Assembly (NCBI RefSeq): GCF_001913155.1
Contig: NZ_CP018760.1
Span: forward strand, 2,976,001 to 3,040,000
Length of the DNA stretch: 64,000 nucleotides
Source: Maribacter hydrothermalis
GTDB lineage: Bacteria > Bacteroidota > Bacteroidia > Flavobacteriales > Flavobacteriaceae
Direction of reading: 5' to 3'
Shown here: positions 8,343 through 17,855 of the stretch, piece by piece
Layout of the letters: the number at the start of each line of letters is the position of its first letter
How positions within the stretch are numbered: position 1 is the stretch's first letter
Notes under the pieces: generated by a model
Databases searched by the model: none
What the model was told of the DNA's origin: nothing
The model's input: only the letters and a program-made list of their open reading frames with translations
Position numbers and translations under genes: made by a program

Positions 8343-9962
8343 ATGCAACAATTAGACAATTTAGATTGGATCAGTATTTCATTCTATTTTTTATTACTTG
8401 CCGGGATAGCCGTTTGGGTTATTCGTAAAAAAGAAGATAATACAGAAGATTATTTTTTAGCCGGTAGAAATGTCGGTTGGTTTGTAGTAGGTGCTTCTAT
8501 ATTTGCATCTAATATTGGTTCTGAACACGTAGTGGGTTTAGCAGGCACGGGTGCTAGTAATAAATTACCATTGCTTATTTATGAAATACATGCATGGGTA
8601 GTATTAATGCTAGGTTGGGTATTTTTACCTTTTTATTCCCGAAGTGGTGTTTTTACTATGCCAGAATTTTTGGAAAAACGTTTTGATGCAAGATCTAGGT
8701 GGGTGCTGTCTATTTTTTCAATTGCAGCTTATGTGCTTACTAAAATTTCTGTAACCATTTATGCCGGTGGTGTTGTAGTTTCCGCCTTGTTAGGTATTGA
8801 TTTTTGGACAGGTGCTATAGCTACTGTGGTTTTAACGGGTATTTATACCGTTTTAGGAGGAATGCGTGCTGTTGTATATACCGAGACGCTTCAGGCCATT
8901 CTCTTAGTCATCGGTGCCGCCGTTCTAACATTTATTGGTTTAGATAAAGTAGGAGGTTGGGGAAGTATGGTTGATACATTAGGACCTGAATATTTTAATA
9001 TGTGGAGACCGGCAACTGACCCAGATTTTCCATGGCCATCTCTTTTTATAACAAGTACGATCGTGGGTATTTGGTATTGGTGTACCGATCAATACATTGT
9101 ACAAAGAACATTGACGGCGAAGAATATTAAAGAAGGTAGACGTGGGACTATTTTTGGAGCATTACTGAAACTTTTACCGGTATTTTTATTTTTAATTCCT
9201 GGTGTAATTGCGTTAACCTTAAAAATGAGAGGTGAATTAGAGTGGGAAAGTGCCGATGAAGCGTTTCCTGTTTTAATGAGTAATTTATTACCTTCTGGTT
9301 TACGAGGGTTGGTAGCTGCTGGTTTATTAGCGGCCTTAATGAGTTCATTGGCTTCGGTTTTCAATTCATGTTCTACCTTGTTTACGGTAGATGTTTATAA
9401 AAAGTTGAGACCTAATACACCAGAAAAAAAATTGGTAAAAACAGGTCAGATTGCAACAGTATTTGTTGTAATAATCGGTATTATCTGGATTCCGATTATG
9501 GCAAATATATCAGGTGTATTGTATGAATATTTACAAAGTGTACAATCCTACATAGCACCACCTATAACTGCTGTATTTCTGTTAGGCATATTTTATAAAC
9601 GAATAAATTCTACAGGTGCATTTTATACGTTGGTCATGGGTATCGTTGTTGCCTTTTTAAGAATTGCACTTGAATTGGTAAAACATCATTTAGATGCTGA
9701 TGGATTTTTATACTATTTAGGTGATATGAACTTTTTGACCTTTGGTGCATGGTTTTTCTTATTTTGTTTAATTTTTATGGTAGTAGTAAGTTTATTGACC
9801 GAAGTACCGGATAGGGAACAAATAGTAAACCTTACATTTGGGACGATTACCGAAGAGGAAAAAAATAAAAATAAGAGTAGTTATAATTGGGTAGATGTTG
9901 TAGTTTCTATTTTCATCGTTTTAATTGTAATCGGTATTATGATATTTTTTAACGGAAAATAA
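8343..9962 (+). CDS. Sodium/sugar symporter, SSS (SLC5) family
   Basis: Sodium-coupled solute uptake across the inner membrane. It has 539 residues and about 13-14 membrane segments. Motifs resemble SGLT-type sugar carriers: EDYFLAGRNVGWFVVGAS, ASNIGSEHVVGLAG, GVFTMPEFLEKRF, WYWCTDQYIVQRTL and GLLAALMSSLASVFNS. Coupling to a mutarotase argues for a reducing monosaccharide such as galactose, glucose or arabinose. The AraR-like pseudogene upstream favours a pentose, which is speculative. A terminator follows at 9986-10028. Confidence 0.92.
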   Translation: MQQLDNLDWISISFYFLLLAGIAVWVIRKKEDNTEDYFLAGRNVGWFVVGASIFASNIGSEHVVGLAGTGASNKLPLLIYEIHAWVVLMLGWVFLPFYSRSGVFTMPEFLEKRFDARSRWVLSIFSIAAYVLTKISVTIYAGGVVVSALLGIDFWTGAIATVVLTGIYTVLGGMRAVVYTETLQAILLVIGAAVLTFIGLDKVGGWGSMVDTLGPEYFNMWRPATDPDFPWPSLFITSTIVGIWYWCTDQYIVQRTLTAKNIKEGRRGTIFGALLKLLPVFLFLIPGVIALTLKMRGELEWESADEAFPVLMSNLLPSGLRGLVAAGLLAALMSSLASVFNSCSTLFTVDVYKKLRPNTPEKKLVKTGQIATVFVVIIGIIWIPIMANISGVLYEYLQSVQSYIAPPITAVFLLGIFYKRINSTGAFYTLVMGIVVAFLRIALELVKHHLDADGFLYYLGDMNFLTFGAWFFLFCLIFMVVVSLLTEVPDREQIVNLTFGTITEEEKNKNKSSYNWVDVVVSIFIVLIVIGIMIFFNGK

Positions 9963-9985
9963 TTATTTAATTGTTTATTTTCAAT

Positions 9986-10028
9986 AGTGGATCATGTTTT
10001 AAAATATAAAATATGATCCACTTTTTTT
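9986..10028 (+). terminator. Rho-independent terminator of galM-symporter operon
   Basis: The stem pairs AGTGGATCAT (9986-9995) with ATGATCCACT (10013-10022), extended by TTTTA/TAAAA, and is followed by seven T residues. It lies 24 bases after the symporter stop. Confidence 0.85.
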
Positions 10029-10117
10029 ATTATAAACCAACGCTCGAATTAGTTTATTTTTTGTCAAAATTGTATAGCATTAAAGGTTAAGTGCTAGTAT
10101 CATAAAATTTAGTTATA

Positions 10118-10140
10118 AGAATAATTTAAACGATTATTCT
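10118..10140. promoter_or_regulatory. Inverted repeat upstream of glucose dehydrogenase gene
   Basis: AGAATAAT (10118-10125) and ATTATTCT (10133-10140) form perfect 8-bp arms around a 7-bp spacer. The site lies 31 bases before the ATG at 10171. Position and symmetry suit a dimeric regulator or a 5' leader hairpin. AT-rich arms make chance occurrence possible. Confidence 0.3.
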
Positions 10141-10170
10141 AAAGTAATTTTAATTATCAAAAAGAGTATC

Positions 10171-10989
10171 ATGCAAAAACCAAATAAAAGATTAGAAGGT
10201 CAAACGTGTATCGTTACCGGATCAAGTGACGGTATTGGTAAAGCCGTGGCAAAAGCAATGGGAATGGAAGGTGCCAATATTGTCGTTAATTATCACAGTA
10301 GTAAGGAGGAAGCAGAAGAGGTTGCACATTGGATAAGTGATAATGCTGGCTGTGGTAATGCAATAGTTGTCAAATGTGATGTTAGTAATGAAGATGATGT
10401 TAAAGACATGTTCAAAAAAACGGTGTCTAAATTTGGAACCGTAGACGTGTGTGTTGCAAATGCCGGTATGCAGTTAGATCATCCACTTCACGAAATGCCA
10501 TTGAAGGACTGGCAAAGAGTATTAGATGTAAATCTTACCGGTCAGTTTCTTTGTGCTAAAGAAGCAATTATTGAATTTAAAAGGAGAGGAATGCGTCCTG
10601 AAATATCTAAATCTCTTGGCAAAATAATACACATGAGTTCTGTTCATGAGATAATTCCATGGGCAGGTCATGCTAACTATGCTGCTTCTAAAGGCGGATT
10701 GGTCATGTTAATGCAGACCATTTGTCAAGAATATGGTCCAGATAAGGTAAGATGTAATTCCATTGCGCCCGGAGCTATAAAAACGGATATTAATAAAGAT
10801 GTTTGGAGTACCCAAGAAGGTAGAGACGGGATGTTAAAATTAATTCCGTACAAACAAATAGGAGTGCCAGACGATATTGGAAGTGTAGCTAGTTGGTTGG
10901 CTTCAGATGAATCTGAGTACATAAACGGTACTACTATTTTTGTTGATGGTGGTATGACATGTTACCCAGGTTTTACTGCTAATGGGTAA
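10171..10989 (+). CDS. Glucose 1-dehydrogenase-like short-chain dehydrogenase
   Basis: NAD(P)-dependent SDR, 272 residues. Rossmann motif TGSSDGIG at residues 16-23, NAG motif at about 97-99, and catalytic Ser157, Tyr170 and Lys174. It resembles Bacillus glucose 1-dehydrogenase in places beyond the general SDR core: SSVHEIIPW before the active-site Tyr and the C-terminal DGGMTCYPGF. Likely reaction is beta-D-glucose to D-glucono-1,5-lactone (EC 1.1.1.47), though other aldoses are possible. It is a single gene with an upstream inverted repeat and a strong downstream terminator. Confidence 0.82.
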   Translation: MQKPNKRLEGQTCIVTGSSDGIGKAVAKAMGMEGANIVVNYHSSKEEAEEVAHWISDNAGCGNAIVVKCDVSNEDDVKDMFKKTVSKFGTVDVCVANAGMQLDHPLHEMPLKDWQRVLDVNLTGQFLCAKEAIIEFKRRGMRPEISKSLGKIIHMSSVHEIIPWAGHANYAASKGGLVMLMQTICQEYGPDKVRCNSIAPGAIKTDINKDVWSTQEGRDGMLKLIPYKQIGVPDDIGSVASWLASDESEYINGTTIFVDGGMTCYPGFTANG

Positions 10990-10996
10990 CTAGTAT

Positions 10997-11037
10997 AGCT
11001 GAAAAAACCACCCCATAGGGTGGCTTCTTTAGCTTTT
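10997..11037. terminator. Bidirectional terminator between convergent genes
   Basis: CCACCC (11008-11013) pairs with GGGTGG (11018-11023), with outer AGCT(GAAAAAA)/(CTTCTTT)AGCT pairing and a T-tract on the plus side. It separates the SDR gene from the convergent SYLF gene. Confidence 0.8.
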
Positions 11038-11050
11038 AAAAAGTAATGAA

Positions 11051-11587
11051 TTATTTCATCATTGGCGTGTAATCGAATTTTTGTCCGCCAACAGATGCGT
11101 CTGCCATTAGTCCTGCTTTTGGTAATGCGAAAACTGCTACACCATCTCTGTATTTGGCATTTACAGCAATTCCAGATTTTAAAGCAACGGCCGAAGCTTC
11201 TGCAGAAAATTCAAAATCACCATCCTTAAACTCGGCTAAATCCTCTGGAGTCTCAAAAAATATTACTTCTGTAATCGCTTGTCCGCCAGCTTGTAGACCA
11301 ACACTTAATTTCTTTAAATCAGCCATGCCTACCATTTTGCCATTTTCGTAAACTACACCATTACCAGATGCTCCTCCAATGATGAATCCGCCTTTTCCAA
11401 CATTTGGGAAAATAACGTATCCTGCCGAATTGTTAAAAAATTGGTCTAGCCCAACTTCCATAGTCATTAAATTTTCTTTTGCTTTTTCGGAGTCCTTTAT
11501 TATTTTCTTGTCTTTACTATTTTGGGCATTCATTCCAACAGCTAAGAATAATAAGGTTGCGAATGTTATTGATTTTAGAATTTTCAT
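11051..11587 (-). CDS. SYLF/YSC84-like domain protein, secreted
   Basis: 178 residues with an N-terminal signal peptide (ending near ALA-like VGMNAQ, residue 22) and a SYLF lipid-binding domain. It shows the characteristic AGYVIFPNVGKGGFIIGGASG, then LSVGLQAGGQAITEVIFFE and a small-residue-rich end. Such proteins associate with membranes or the periplasm; their function in bacteria is not settled. It is monocistronic. The convergent SDR is separated by a terminator. Confidence 0.85.
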   Translation of the reverse strand: MKILKSITFATLLFLAVGMNAQNSKDKKIIKDSEKAKENLMTMEVGLDQFFNNSAGYVIFPNVGKGGFIIGGASGNGVVYENGKMVGMADLKKLSVGLQAGGQAITEVIFFETPEDLAEFKDGDFEFSAEASAVALKSGIAVNAKYRDGVAVFALPKAGLMADASVGGQKFDYTPMMK

Positions 11588-11861
11588 TTGTTCTTAATTT
11601 TATATGTTACTGTAATAATATTTTCACTTCAAAAGTATAATTAACCTAATGTTCAGCTTACCTTAATTACTATAAAATTTAGCTCAATACAATGTTAAAT
11701 AATTGTATATCAGTTAATTATAAGTTAAAAATTTCGATTGAAGCAAATTCTCATTACATAATTCGTTTATATAAAGCTCTTTATACAAAATATCAATTTC
11801 TTAAAAATTTGTTAATTTATAATATAATTGCTATATTCAAGGTATAATAGAATATAAGAAG

Positions 11862-12053
11862 ATGGCGAAAAACGAAAACTTTTTGGACTCGAAAATGATT
11901 GCAAATTTTCTTATTGCTTTGGCACTAATTTTAACTGCTATTTATTATTTTAACAATTCGGAGGAAATTGAAGGAGAGGTTAACTCGGTTATTGTTAATT
12001 CCCTTAATGACGTAAATAACAATTTAGCAGAGCACGAATCTTCTCGTAAATAA
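11862..12053 (+). CDS. Small single-pass membrane protein, unknown function
   Basis: 63 residues: a short polar N-terminus, one membrane helix at about residues 13-28 (MIANFLIALALILTAIYYF), then an acidic/asparagine-rich tail. An A/G-rich stretch (AAGAAG) lies just before the ATG, and a good terminator follows 25 bases after the stop, which supports a real transcript. I recognise no family. Confidence 0.55.
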   Translation: MAKNENFLDSKMIANFLIALALILTAIYYFNNSEEIEGEVNSVIVNSLNDVNNNLAEHESSRK

Positions 12054-12078
12054 TATAAATACCTAACCATAACTATTT

Positions 12079-12110
12079 GCTATCGATGCTTTGTAATCGG
12101 TAGCTTTTTT
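12079..12110 (+). terminator. Rho-independent terminator after small membrane gene
   Basis: GCTATCGAT (12079-12087) pairs with ATCGGTAGC (12096-12104), one mismatch or wobble, followed by six T residues. Confidence 0.75.
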
Positions 12111-12137
12111 GTGCTGCGCATAGCCAATTAAATTCAG

Positions 12138-12947
12138 CTATTTTCTACCAATTACAACATTGGCAATTAAAGCTGCTAAAATCATTAATATCCCTAAAAG
12201 GCTCCAAAATGAGTAGATATCCTCAAACCAGCTCACACCAATCAAAATTGTAAATATTACCTCAATATATTTTAATGGTGCTACCAAATTGGTTTTTGCT
12301 ATCTGAAAAGCTTTCGTCATATATACTTGCCCAAAAAAGCCAAATATTCCTAAGCTGGATAATAATAACCAATCTATACCTATTGGAGCAAACCAATTAT
12401 TAATACTTAAAATTCCACCAATAACAGTACCAGTGAACATAAAGTAATTTACAATTACTAGAGGGTGATCACTATTCCCAATTTTTCTAATTAACACATA
12501 AACCAATCCGCTAAAAACAGATGCTGCCAATACTAAAAGTAGACCAATGGTATTTATATTATTATCAAATCCTTTTAAAACTAATACACCGGCAAATGCA
12601 AATAAAAAAAGAAACCATTGAATAGGTTTTAATTTTTCTTTAAGTAAGAAAACAGCGAAAATAGCGGCATAAATAGGGGCTAGGTATCTTAATGATACCG
12701 AAGTGCCAACGGGTAGATATTTTAGTGACATAAAGAACAAACTCATTGCGGTTAAACCGGCAATAGCCCTAAAAATCATGAACTTTCGGTTGTTTCCTAA
12801 AATCGGTATCCCCTTTATTAAAATATATGATGTTCCTAATAGTAGTGAACCTATAGTTCTAAAGAATACAATTTCAAAAGTTGGAATATGTTCTAGATAT
12901 TTTACGAACGAGTTCATTAAACTAAATGAAAACGTACTAATAATCAT
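12138..12947 (-). CDS. EamA/DMT-family transporter
   Basis: 269 residues with about ten hydrophobic segments arranged as two EamA repeats, typical of drug/metabolite exporters (for example GTSVSLRYLAPIYAAIFAVF near the end of repeat one and NLVAPLKYIEVIFTILIG in repeat two). Substrate unknown. The visible ATG start gives MIISTFSFSLMNS, beginning inside the first membrane helix. A GTG at 12967 followed by KKAIFF would give a more usual start, but it is out of frame by one base in the T7 run at 12948-12954. Confidence 0.85.
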   Translation of the reverse strand: MIISTFSFSLMNSFVKYLEHIPTFEIVFFRTIGSLLLGTSYILIKGIPILGNNRKFMIFRAIAGLTAMSLFFMSLKYLPVGTSVSLRYLAPIYAAIFAVFLLKEKLKPIQWFLFLFAFAGVLVLKGFDNNINTIGLLLVLAASVFSGLVYVLIRKIGNSDHPLVIVNYFMFTGTVIGGILSINNWFAPIGIDWLLLSSLGIFGFFGQVYMTKAFQIAKTNLVAPLKYIEVIFTILIGVSWFEDIYSFWSLLGILMILAALIANVVIGRK

Positions 12948-13309
12948 AAAAAAATTGCCTTCTTCACGGTATTAAAATTGGTACTGCAAAGTTAATGGCG
13001 ACAAACAGAAATGTACCTGTCCATTCCATAAATTAGCGTGTGGACTCAAATTTTTATCATTCTCGTAAATTTTGAATGATAAATGTTGTAGTTCAATTGG
13101 ATTAGGTCGATTTAAGACTATTATTGAAAATTTAAGATTCAATTTTTTAGGTTTTCATTTTTATCGGTAAGCTTTAAGGTATTTTTTATAATACGGTGAA
13201 GATTAGAGCTCATTTTTAAGAATTCTCTTAACTTGGCAGAACAAACTAAATGGATAGAATTCAGTCCTAGATTTTAGAGGTCTTTATTTTATCCCTTTTG
13301 AAAAAACAG
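12948..13309. other. Intergenic region between divergent genes
   Basis: About 360 bases between the EamA gene and uxuB. I see no gene, terminator or clear operator; it presumably carries both divergent promoters. Confidence 0.4.
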
Positions 13310-14134
13310 ATGAAAATGAACGAGTTATTGTCGTTAAAGTATAAAAATTATGCTCTATCTGGGGGCACTGGAACTTTGGGCGGATCAATTGCTCAATATT
13401 TAATTGAAAATGGAGCAAGAATTTTGTTGTTAGGAAGGTCTGAAGATAAATTAAAGGACAAACAGAAAGAATTAAATGCAGTAGTGCCGAATAGCACATT
13501 TATTTTTAAAGTAGATGTTATGGACGAAGGCGAGCTTACCAAATTAAAGAATACGATTAAAAAAGATTTTAATCATTTAGACGGACTAGTAAATTTAGCA
13601 GGTGGCAACTTACCGGGGGCCACTTTAAAACCGGATCAGACGGTTAGGGATATTTCAATGGACGATACTAGAAAAGTTGTAGATATTAATTTATTTGGTA
13701 CAGTAATCCCTACAGTTATTTTAAGTGAGTTAATGGTGGAACAAGGATATGGTTCTATTGTAAATATTTCTTCCATGGCTGCAAAACAAACTATTTCCAG
13801 GGTACTTGGATATTCAATGGCTAAAAGTGCAGTTGATATTTTTACTAAATGGATGGCAAACGAGCTAGCTTCTAAACATGGGGATAAAATTAGGGTGAAT
13901 GCCGTTGCACCTGGTTTTTTTATTGGTAACCAAAACAGACGTTTATTAACCAATGAAGACGGGTCGTATACCGAAAGGGGTAATAGTATTATTAAAAATA
14001 CTCCTATGGGTCGTTTTGGTGATGCATCTGAACTTAATGGTATGGTTCACTATCTTCTTAGTGATGCGTCAAGTTTTGTGACTGGAAGCATTTTCGATGT
14101 CGATGGCGGTTTTACTTCGTTCTCCGGGGTCTAA
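13310..14134 (+). CDS. uxuB: D-mannonate oxidoreductase (fructuronate reductase), SDR type
   Basis: Reduces D-fructuronate to D-mannonate with NAD(P)H (EC 1.1.1.57), the step after UxaC and before UxuA. It is an SDR rather than the long-chain mannitol-dehydrogenase type of E. coli. It has the glycine motif SGGTGTLGG near residue 17-25, NLAGG, catalytic ISSMAA Ser, and YSMAK (Tyr168/Lys172 from the ATG at 13310). Long insertions around NQNRRLLTNEDG before the C-terminus are typical of mannonate oxidoreductase SDRs. An in-frame TTG at 13298 is possible but the ATG at 13310 is preferred. Confidence 0.85.
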   Translation: MKMNELLSLKYKNYALSGGTGTLGGSIAQYLIENGARILLLGRSEDKLKDKQKELNAVVPNSTFIFKVDVMDEGELTKLKNTIKKDFNHLDGLVNLAGGNLPGATLKPDQTVRDISMDDTRKVVDINLFGTVIPTVILSELMVEQGYGSIVNISSMAAKQTISRVLGYSMAKSAVDIFTKWMANELASKHGDKIRVNAVAPGFFIGNQNRRLLTNEDGSYTERGNSIIKNTPMGRFGDASELNGMVHYLLSDASSFVTGSIFDVDGGFTSFSGV

Positions 14135-14291
14135 ATAAAACATATTTATCGATTACCTAAATTTATAGGGTATTTTGTTAGAATATGTTTTTGCTAGTTT
14201 TTTACAATTAGGAACACTAAATTTTAACAACGACTTCTAATTATTTATATTTTCATCACTTTTAATAGTAGCTATTATATATTTAACCTTC

Positions 14292-16526
14292 ATGCGTATT
14301 TCATTTTTTATACTACTTATTACATTTTTTATTTTAATTTCTTGTCAGTCTGGTTATAAGGAAACCGAGGTTTCTTTAAAACCTTATTCTATTGAAGATG
14401 GTTTCAATTTAGAAGTAGTAGCTGCAGAACCTTTATTGAAAGCTCCTGTAGCAATCGATTTTGATTCTAAAGGGAGAATTTGGGCTGCTCAAATGCCTGG
14501 TTATATGAATGACTTACAAGGCTCAGGTGAGGCGGATTCCACTGGTAGTATAGTCATACTTGAAGATTTGGATAATGATGGAATCGCAGATCATTCAAAG
14601 GTTTTTATGGATAGCTTGGTAATGCCAAGAGCACTGGCACACGTGTATGGCGGATTATTATATGCTGAGCCTCCTTACTTATGGTTTGTAGACATAGAAG
14701 AAGATAAACCTGTAAATAAGATTATGGTAGATTCTATATATGCGGTAGAGGGTAACCCAGAGCATCAACCTAATGGCTTAGAATTAAATATTGACAATTG
14801 GATATACAACGCAAAATCAAATTTTAGGTACAGAAGACAAAACGGAGTTTGGAAAAAAGAACCCACTACCTTTAGAGGGCAATGGGGAATTACCCACGAT
14901 AATTTTGGTAGGTTGTATTACAATGATAATTCTAGAATTTTACTAGGGGATTTTGTACCGCCAAATACATTTTTAGATAATAAATACTTTACGCCAAAAT
15001 CTAGTGTAGATAAGCTCTTGACCAATGATCAAAGGGTTTATCCAAAGTTTGCGGGATCTGTAAATAGAGGGTATGCAAAAGGGGTTTTAAATTCAGATAG
15101 CATTTTGGTAAATGCAACCGCAGCTTGTAGTCCCTTGGTGTATAGGGGAGGAAAGTTTACCGAGGAATATAAAGAGAATGTCTTTATAAGCATACCGGAA
15201 GGTAATCTTATAAAAAGAGCACTTTTGACTTTTAAGGGTGATTCGGTTATTGCAAAACAAGCTTGGGAAGAAAAAGAGTTTTTGACTTCCATAGATGAAG
15301 GTTTTCGTCCTGTAAGTTTAAAAAACGGTCCTGGAGGAAATCTATATATTGTAGATATGCATAGAGGTATGATTGGGCATCATGCCTATATGAGTCCATA
15401 TCTTAGAGATAAGGCAAAAGTTAAAGAATTAGATACTATTGTAAGTTTTGGAAGAATTCTAAAAGTATCCCATGAAAATGCTAACGCTGAGGATTCACCA
15501 ATTTTTGATAGTTTAAGCGGTAGTGAATTGGTGGCCTTATTACATAGCGATAATGGATGGATTCGTGATCGAGCTCAACATATTTTAATTTATAAAGGTT
15601 TAAAAGATGAAATTGACAAAGTAAAGGAGATAGCTCTTAACTCTGAAAATAAATGGACCCCAATTCATGCACTTTATATTCTGGAGGGTTGGAACGAGTT
15701 ATCCTTCGAATTTTTAGTTGAGGTAATGAAAAAAGGAAACCCAAACGCAACTGCCCATGCATTGATTCTTTCAAAAAAGCTTGAGTCAGAAGAAAATATA
15801 GAAAAAGCATATACTATATTTAATACTGTACTAGCAAGGAATAATTTAAGTTTAGATAGCTATTTAGGAAATGTTTTAGGAGGTTGGATTGCTCTAGATT
15901 ATGAAAAATTTACACCACTAATGATTGATATTCTAAAAAGAAGAAATAATAATAGTACCGTAGTAGATGCGGTAATTAGCGGTTTAGCTGATGTAGATTC
16001 ATTAATTTATGAAAATAAAGAGGTAATGAGTACACTAAAGCATACACAATTCGTAAATAAATTGGCTAGAAGTATAACAGATAAAAAATCTGATAAAAAG
16101 AATGCTATTTTCACTAAGACAGTAACTCATGAAGATACCCGTACAAGTGGAGCAAAAATGTTTTTTCAAATTTGCGCATCGTGTCATGGAGCAGAAGGTA
16201 AAGGTATAGATGGGTTGGCGCCTCCACTTATGAGTTCTGAACATGTAAAAAACACAGAACGCTTGGCGTTAATTATTTTACATGGTTTAGAAGGACCTGT
16301 TCATGTAAATGGCAAAGAGTATAACATAAACTTAGCAATGCCCGGACTTATTAGAAATGAGACGATAAGTGATACGGACATCGCTAATATTATATCATAT
16401 GTTACGAATGCTTTTTCTGATCGGCCAAAAAGTTTAAGCGCAAAGCGTATAAGAGAACTAAGAAGTGTGAAGTCTTCAACCGGAATGGAATTTACAGAAA
16501 AGGAACTTCAAGCTTTAGATGATTAA
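14292..16526 (+). CDS. Lipoprotein cytochrome c with beta-propeller, PVC-type dehydrogenase-like
   Basis: 744 residues. Lipobox LISC (Cys18) anchors it at the envelope. Residues about 30-400 form an NHL/SMP-30-like beta-propeller with repeated GRIWAAQMPGY and GNLYIVDMHRG-type strands. A helical HEAT-like region follows at about 400-590, then a C-terminal class I cytochrome c domain with CASCH (Cys628, Cys631, His632) and probable axial Met683 in LAMPGL. This architecture matches the PVC-type heme-binding CxxCH/DUF7133 family, thought to act in periplasmic sugar or polyol oxidation. It sits between uxuB and convergent uxuA, so a link to sugar acids is plausible but unproven. Confidence 0.85.
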   Translation: MRISFFILLITFFILISCQSGYKETEVSLKPYSIEDGFNLEVVAAEPLLKAPVAIDFDSKGRIWAAQMPGYMNDLQGSGEADSTGSIVILEDLDNDGIADHSKVFMDSLVMPRALAHVYGGLLYAEPPYLWFVDIEEDKPVNKIMVDSIYAVEGNPEHQPNGLELNIDNWIYNAKSNFRYRRQNGVWKKEPTTFRGQWGITHDNFGRLYYNDNSRILLGDFVPPNTFLDNKYFTPKSSVDKLLTNDQRVYPKFAGSVNRGYAKGVLNSDSILVNATAACSPLVYRGGKFTEEYKENVFISIPEGNLIKRALLTFKGDSVIAKQAWEEKEFLTSIDEGFRPVSLKNGPGGNLYIVDMHRGMIGHHAYMSPYLRDKAKVKELDTIVSFGRILKVSHENANAEDSPIFDSLSGSELVALLHSDNGWIRDRAQHILIYKGLKDEIDKVKEIALNSENKWTPIHALYILEGWNELSFEFLVEVMKKGNPNATAHALILSKKLESEENIEKAYTIFNTVLARNNLSLDSYLGNVLGGWIALDYEKFTPLMIDILKRRNNNSTVVDAVISGLADVDSLIYENKEVMSTLKHTQFVNKLARSITDKKSDKKNAIFTKTVTHEDTRTSGAKMFFQICASCHGAEGKGIDGLAPPLMSSEHVKNTERLALIILHGLEGPVHVNGKEYNINLAMPGLIRNETISDTDIANIISYVTNAFSDRPKSLSAKRIRELRSVKSSTGMEFTEKELQALDD

Positions 16527-16537
16527 ATAATAGGTTG

Positions 16538-17719
16538 TTATAGACTCTTTCTAATCCCCATTTCTAATCCTCGTAATTCAGCAAGACCCCGTAGTCTACC
16601 TATTCCGGAATACCCAGGGTTGGTTTTCTTTCTTAGGTCATCTAACATTTTATGTCCATGATCAGGTCGCAAAGGCATTCTAGTATCTTTTCTGCCTTCG
16701 GCTTTTCTTTTATTCTGTTCTATTATCAATGCTTTCATAACCGAAAACATATCAACATCACCCTCTAAATGATTGGCTTCATGAAAATTGCCGTCAGCAT
16801 CACGCTGTGTACTTCGAAGGTGAATGAAATGGATTCGCTCTCCCAAGCGTTCTACCATTCCCGGTAAATCATTATCGGGTCTAACTCCAAAAGAACCGGT
16901 GCAGAATGTTAATCCATTATTAGGACTATCCACTGCCTTGTACAATTCTACAATATCTTGCTCTGTACTTACCACGCGTGGTAAACCTAATATAGGGAAA
17001 GGTGGGTCATCAGGATGTATGCACATTCGAATATTAGATTTTTCTGCAACTGGAATGATTTCCGATAAAAACCCAAATAAATTTTCTTTCAACTCCTTTG
17101 ACCCAATAGAATCGTAGGTGGCTAATATAGCATTAAACTCTTTCAAAGTATATCCTTCCTCAGCTCCTGGTAAACCGGCAATGATATTGCTTATTAACTT
17201 CTTCTTTCCTTCTACGGAAAGGTTGTTATGGTAAACCTTGGCTGCAGATTTTTGAGCGGCTGTATAGCTGCTTTCTGCTCCAGGTCTTTTTAAAAGATAC
17301 AATTCAAAAGCAGTAAATGCATTAGCTTCAAAACGAAGTGCGGTTGAGCCATCTTCAAGTTCATAATCTAAATTTGTTCTGGTCCAATCTAGTACTGGCA
17401 TAAAGTTGTAGCAGACCGTATCGATACCGCATTTCCCTAAATTTATGAGTGTTTGTTTGTAATTTTCGTAATACGTTTTATAATCGCCTTGTTGGGTTTT
17501 AATCTGCTCATGAACGGGTACACTCTCTACCACAGACCAAGTTAGGCCAGCTTCTTCTATGATATTCTTACGTTCCGTAATTTCTTTCACTGACCAGATT
17601 TCACCATTAGGTATGTGGTGCAGAGCACTAACTACACCTGTTGCTCCCGCTTGTTTTATATCCGATAATGATACGGGATCAGTTGGTCCGTACCAACGCC
17701 ATGTTTGTTCTAAATTCAA
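16538..17719 (-). CDS. uxuA: Mannonate dehydratase UxuA
   Basis: Dehydrates D-mannonate to 2-keto-3-deoxy-D-gluconate (EC 4.2.1.8). The 393-residue length and signatures fit: [20 protein letters not shown] at the N-terminus, [51 protein letters not shown] and the C-terminal RPDHGH. Mn/Fe-binding His and Cys residues lie in these motifs. The stop is 11 bases from the convergent cytochrome gene. With UxaC and UxuB it completes glucuronate to KDG; KdgK and KdgA are not in the window. A dispersed repeat copy lies just upstream. Confidence 0.96.
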   Translation of the reverse strand: MNLEQTWRWYGPTDPVSLSDIKQAGATGVVSALHHIPNGEIWSVKEITERKNIIEEAGLTWSVVESVPVHEQIKTQQGDYKTYYENYKQTLINLGKCGIDTVCYNFMPVLDWTRTNLDYELEDGSTALRFEANAFTAFELYLLKRPGAESSYTAAQKSAAKVYHNNLSVEGKKKLISNIIAGLPGAEEGYTLKEFNAILATYDSIGSKELKENLFGFLSEIIPVAEKSNIRMCIHPDDPPFPILGLPRVVSTEQDIVELYKAVDSPNNGLTFCTGSFGVRPDNDLPGMVERLGERIHFIHLRSTQRDADGNFHEANHLEGDVDMFSVMKALIIEQNKRKAEGRKDTRMPLRPDHGHKMLDDLRKKTNPGYSGIGRLRGLAELRGLEMGIRKSL

Positions 17720-17754
17720 ATTTAAAATATGTTTATAGTTCGCAACTAGACAAA

Positions 17755-17855
17755 TTACTCAATCAACGAAATTCAAATGTTCCGACTTTTGCGTTGAAAT
17801 CTTAATTAAATTTTCAATTCAATGTCTCGCAGGCTTGCTCCTAGGTTGTTTACTT
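17755..17855 (+). repeat. Dispersed hairpin repeat, copy A
   Basis: About 101 bp aligning end to end with copies at 44503, 50286, 51313 and 53839: it begins TTACTC, continues with an AAATGTTCCGA block, has CAATGTCTCGCAGGCTTG, and ends GTTGTTTACTT. This copy is degenerate and lies 36 bases upstream of uxuA. The rest of 17720-18237 is AT-rich with nothing I can support. Confidence 0.7.

Noticed and set aside
14146..14156. Half-match to the LacI operator (TATCGATTACC) after uxuB
   Set aside because: Only one arm matches and it lies downstream of the gene; weak evidence for a second site.
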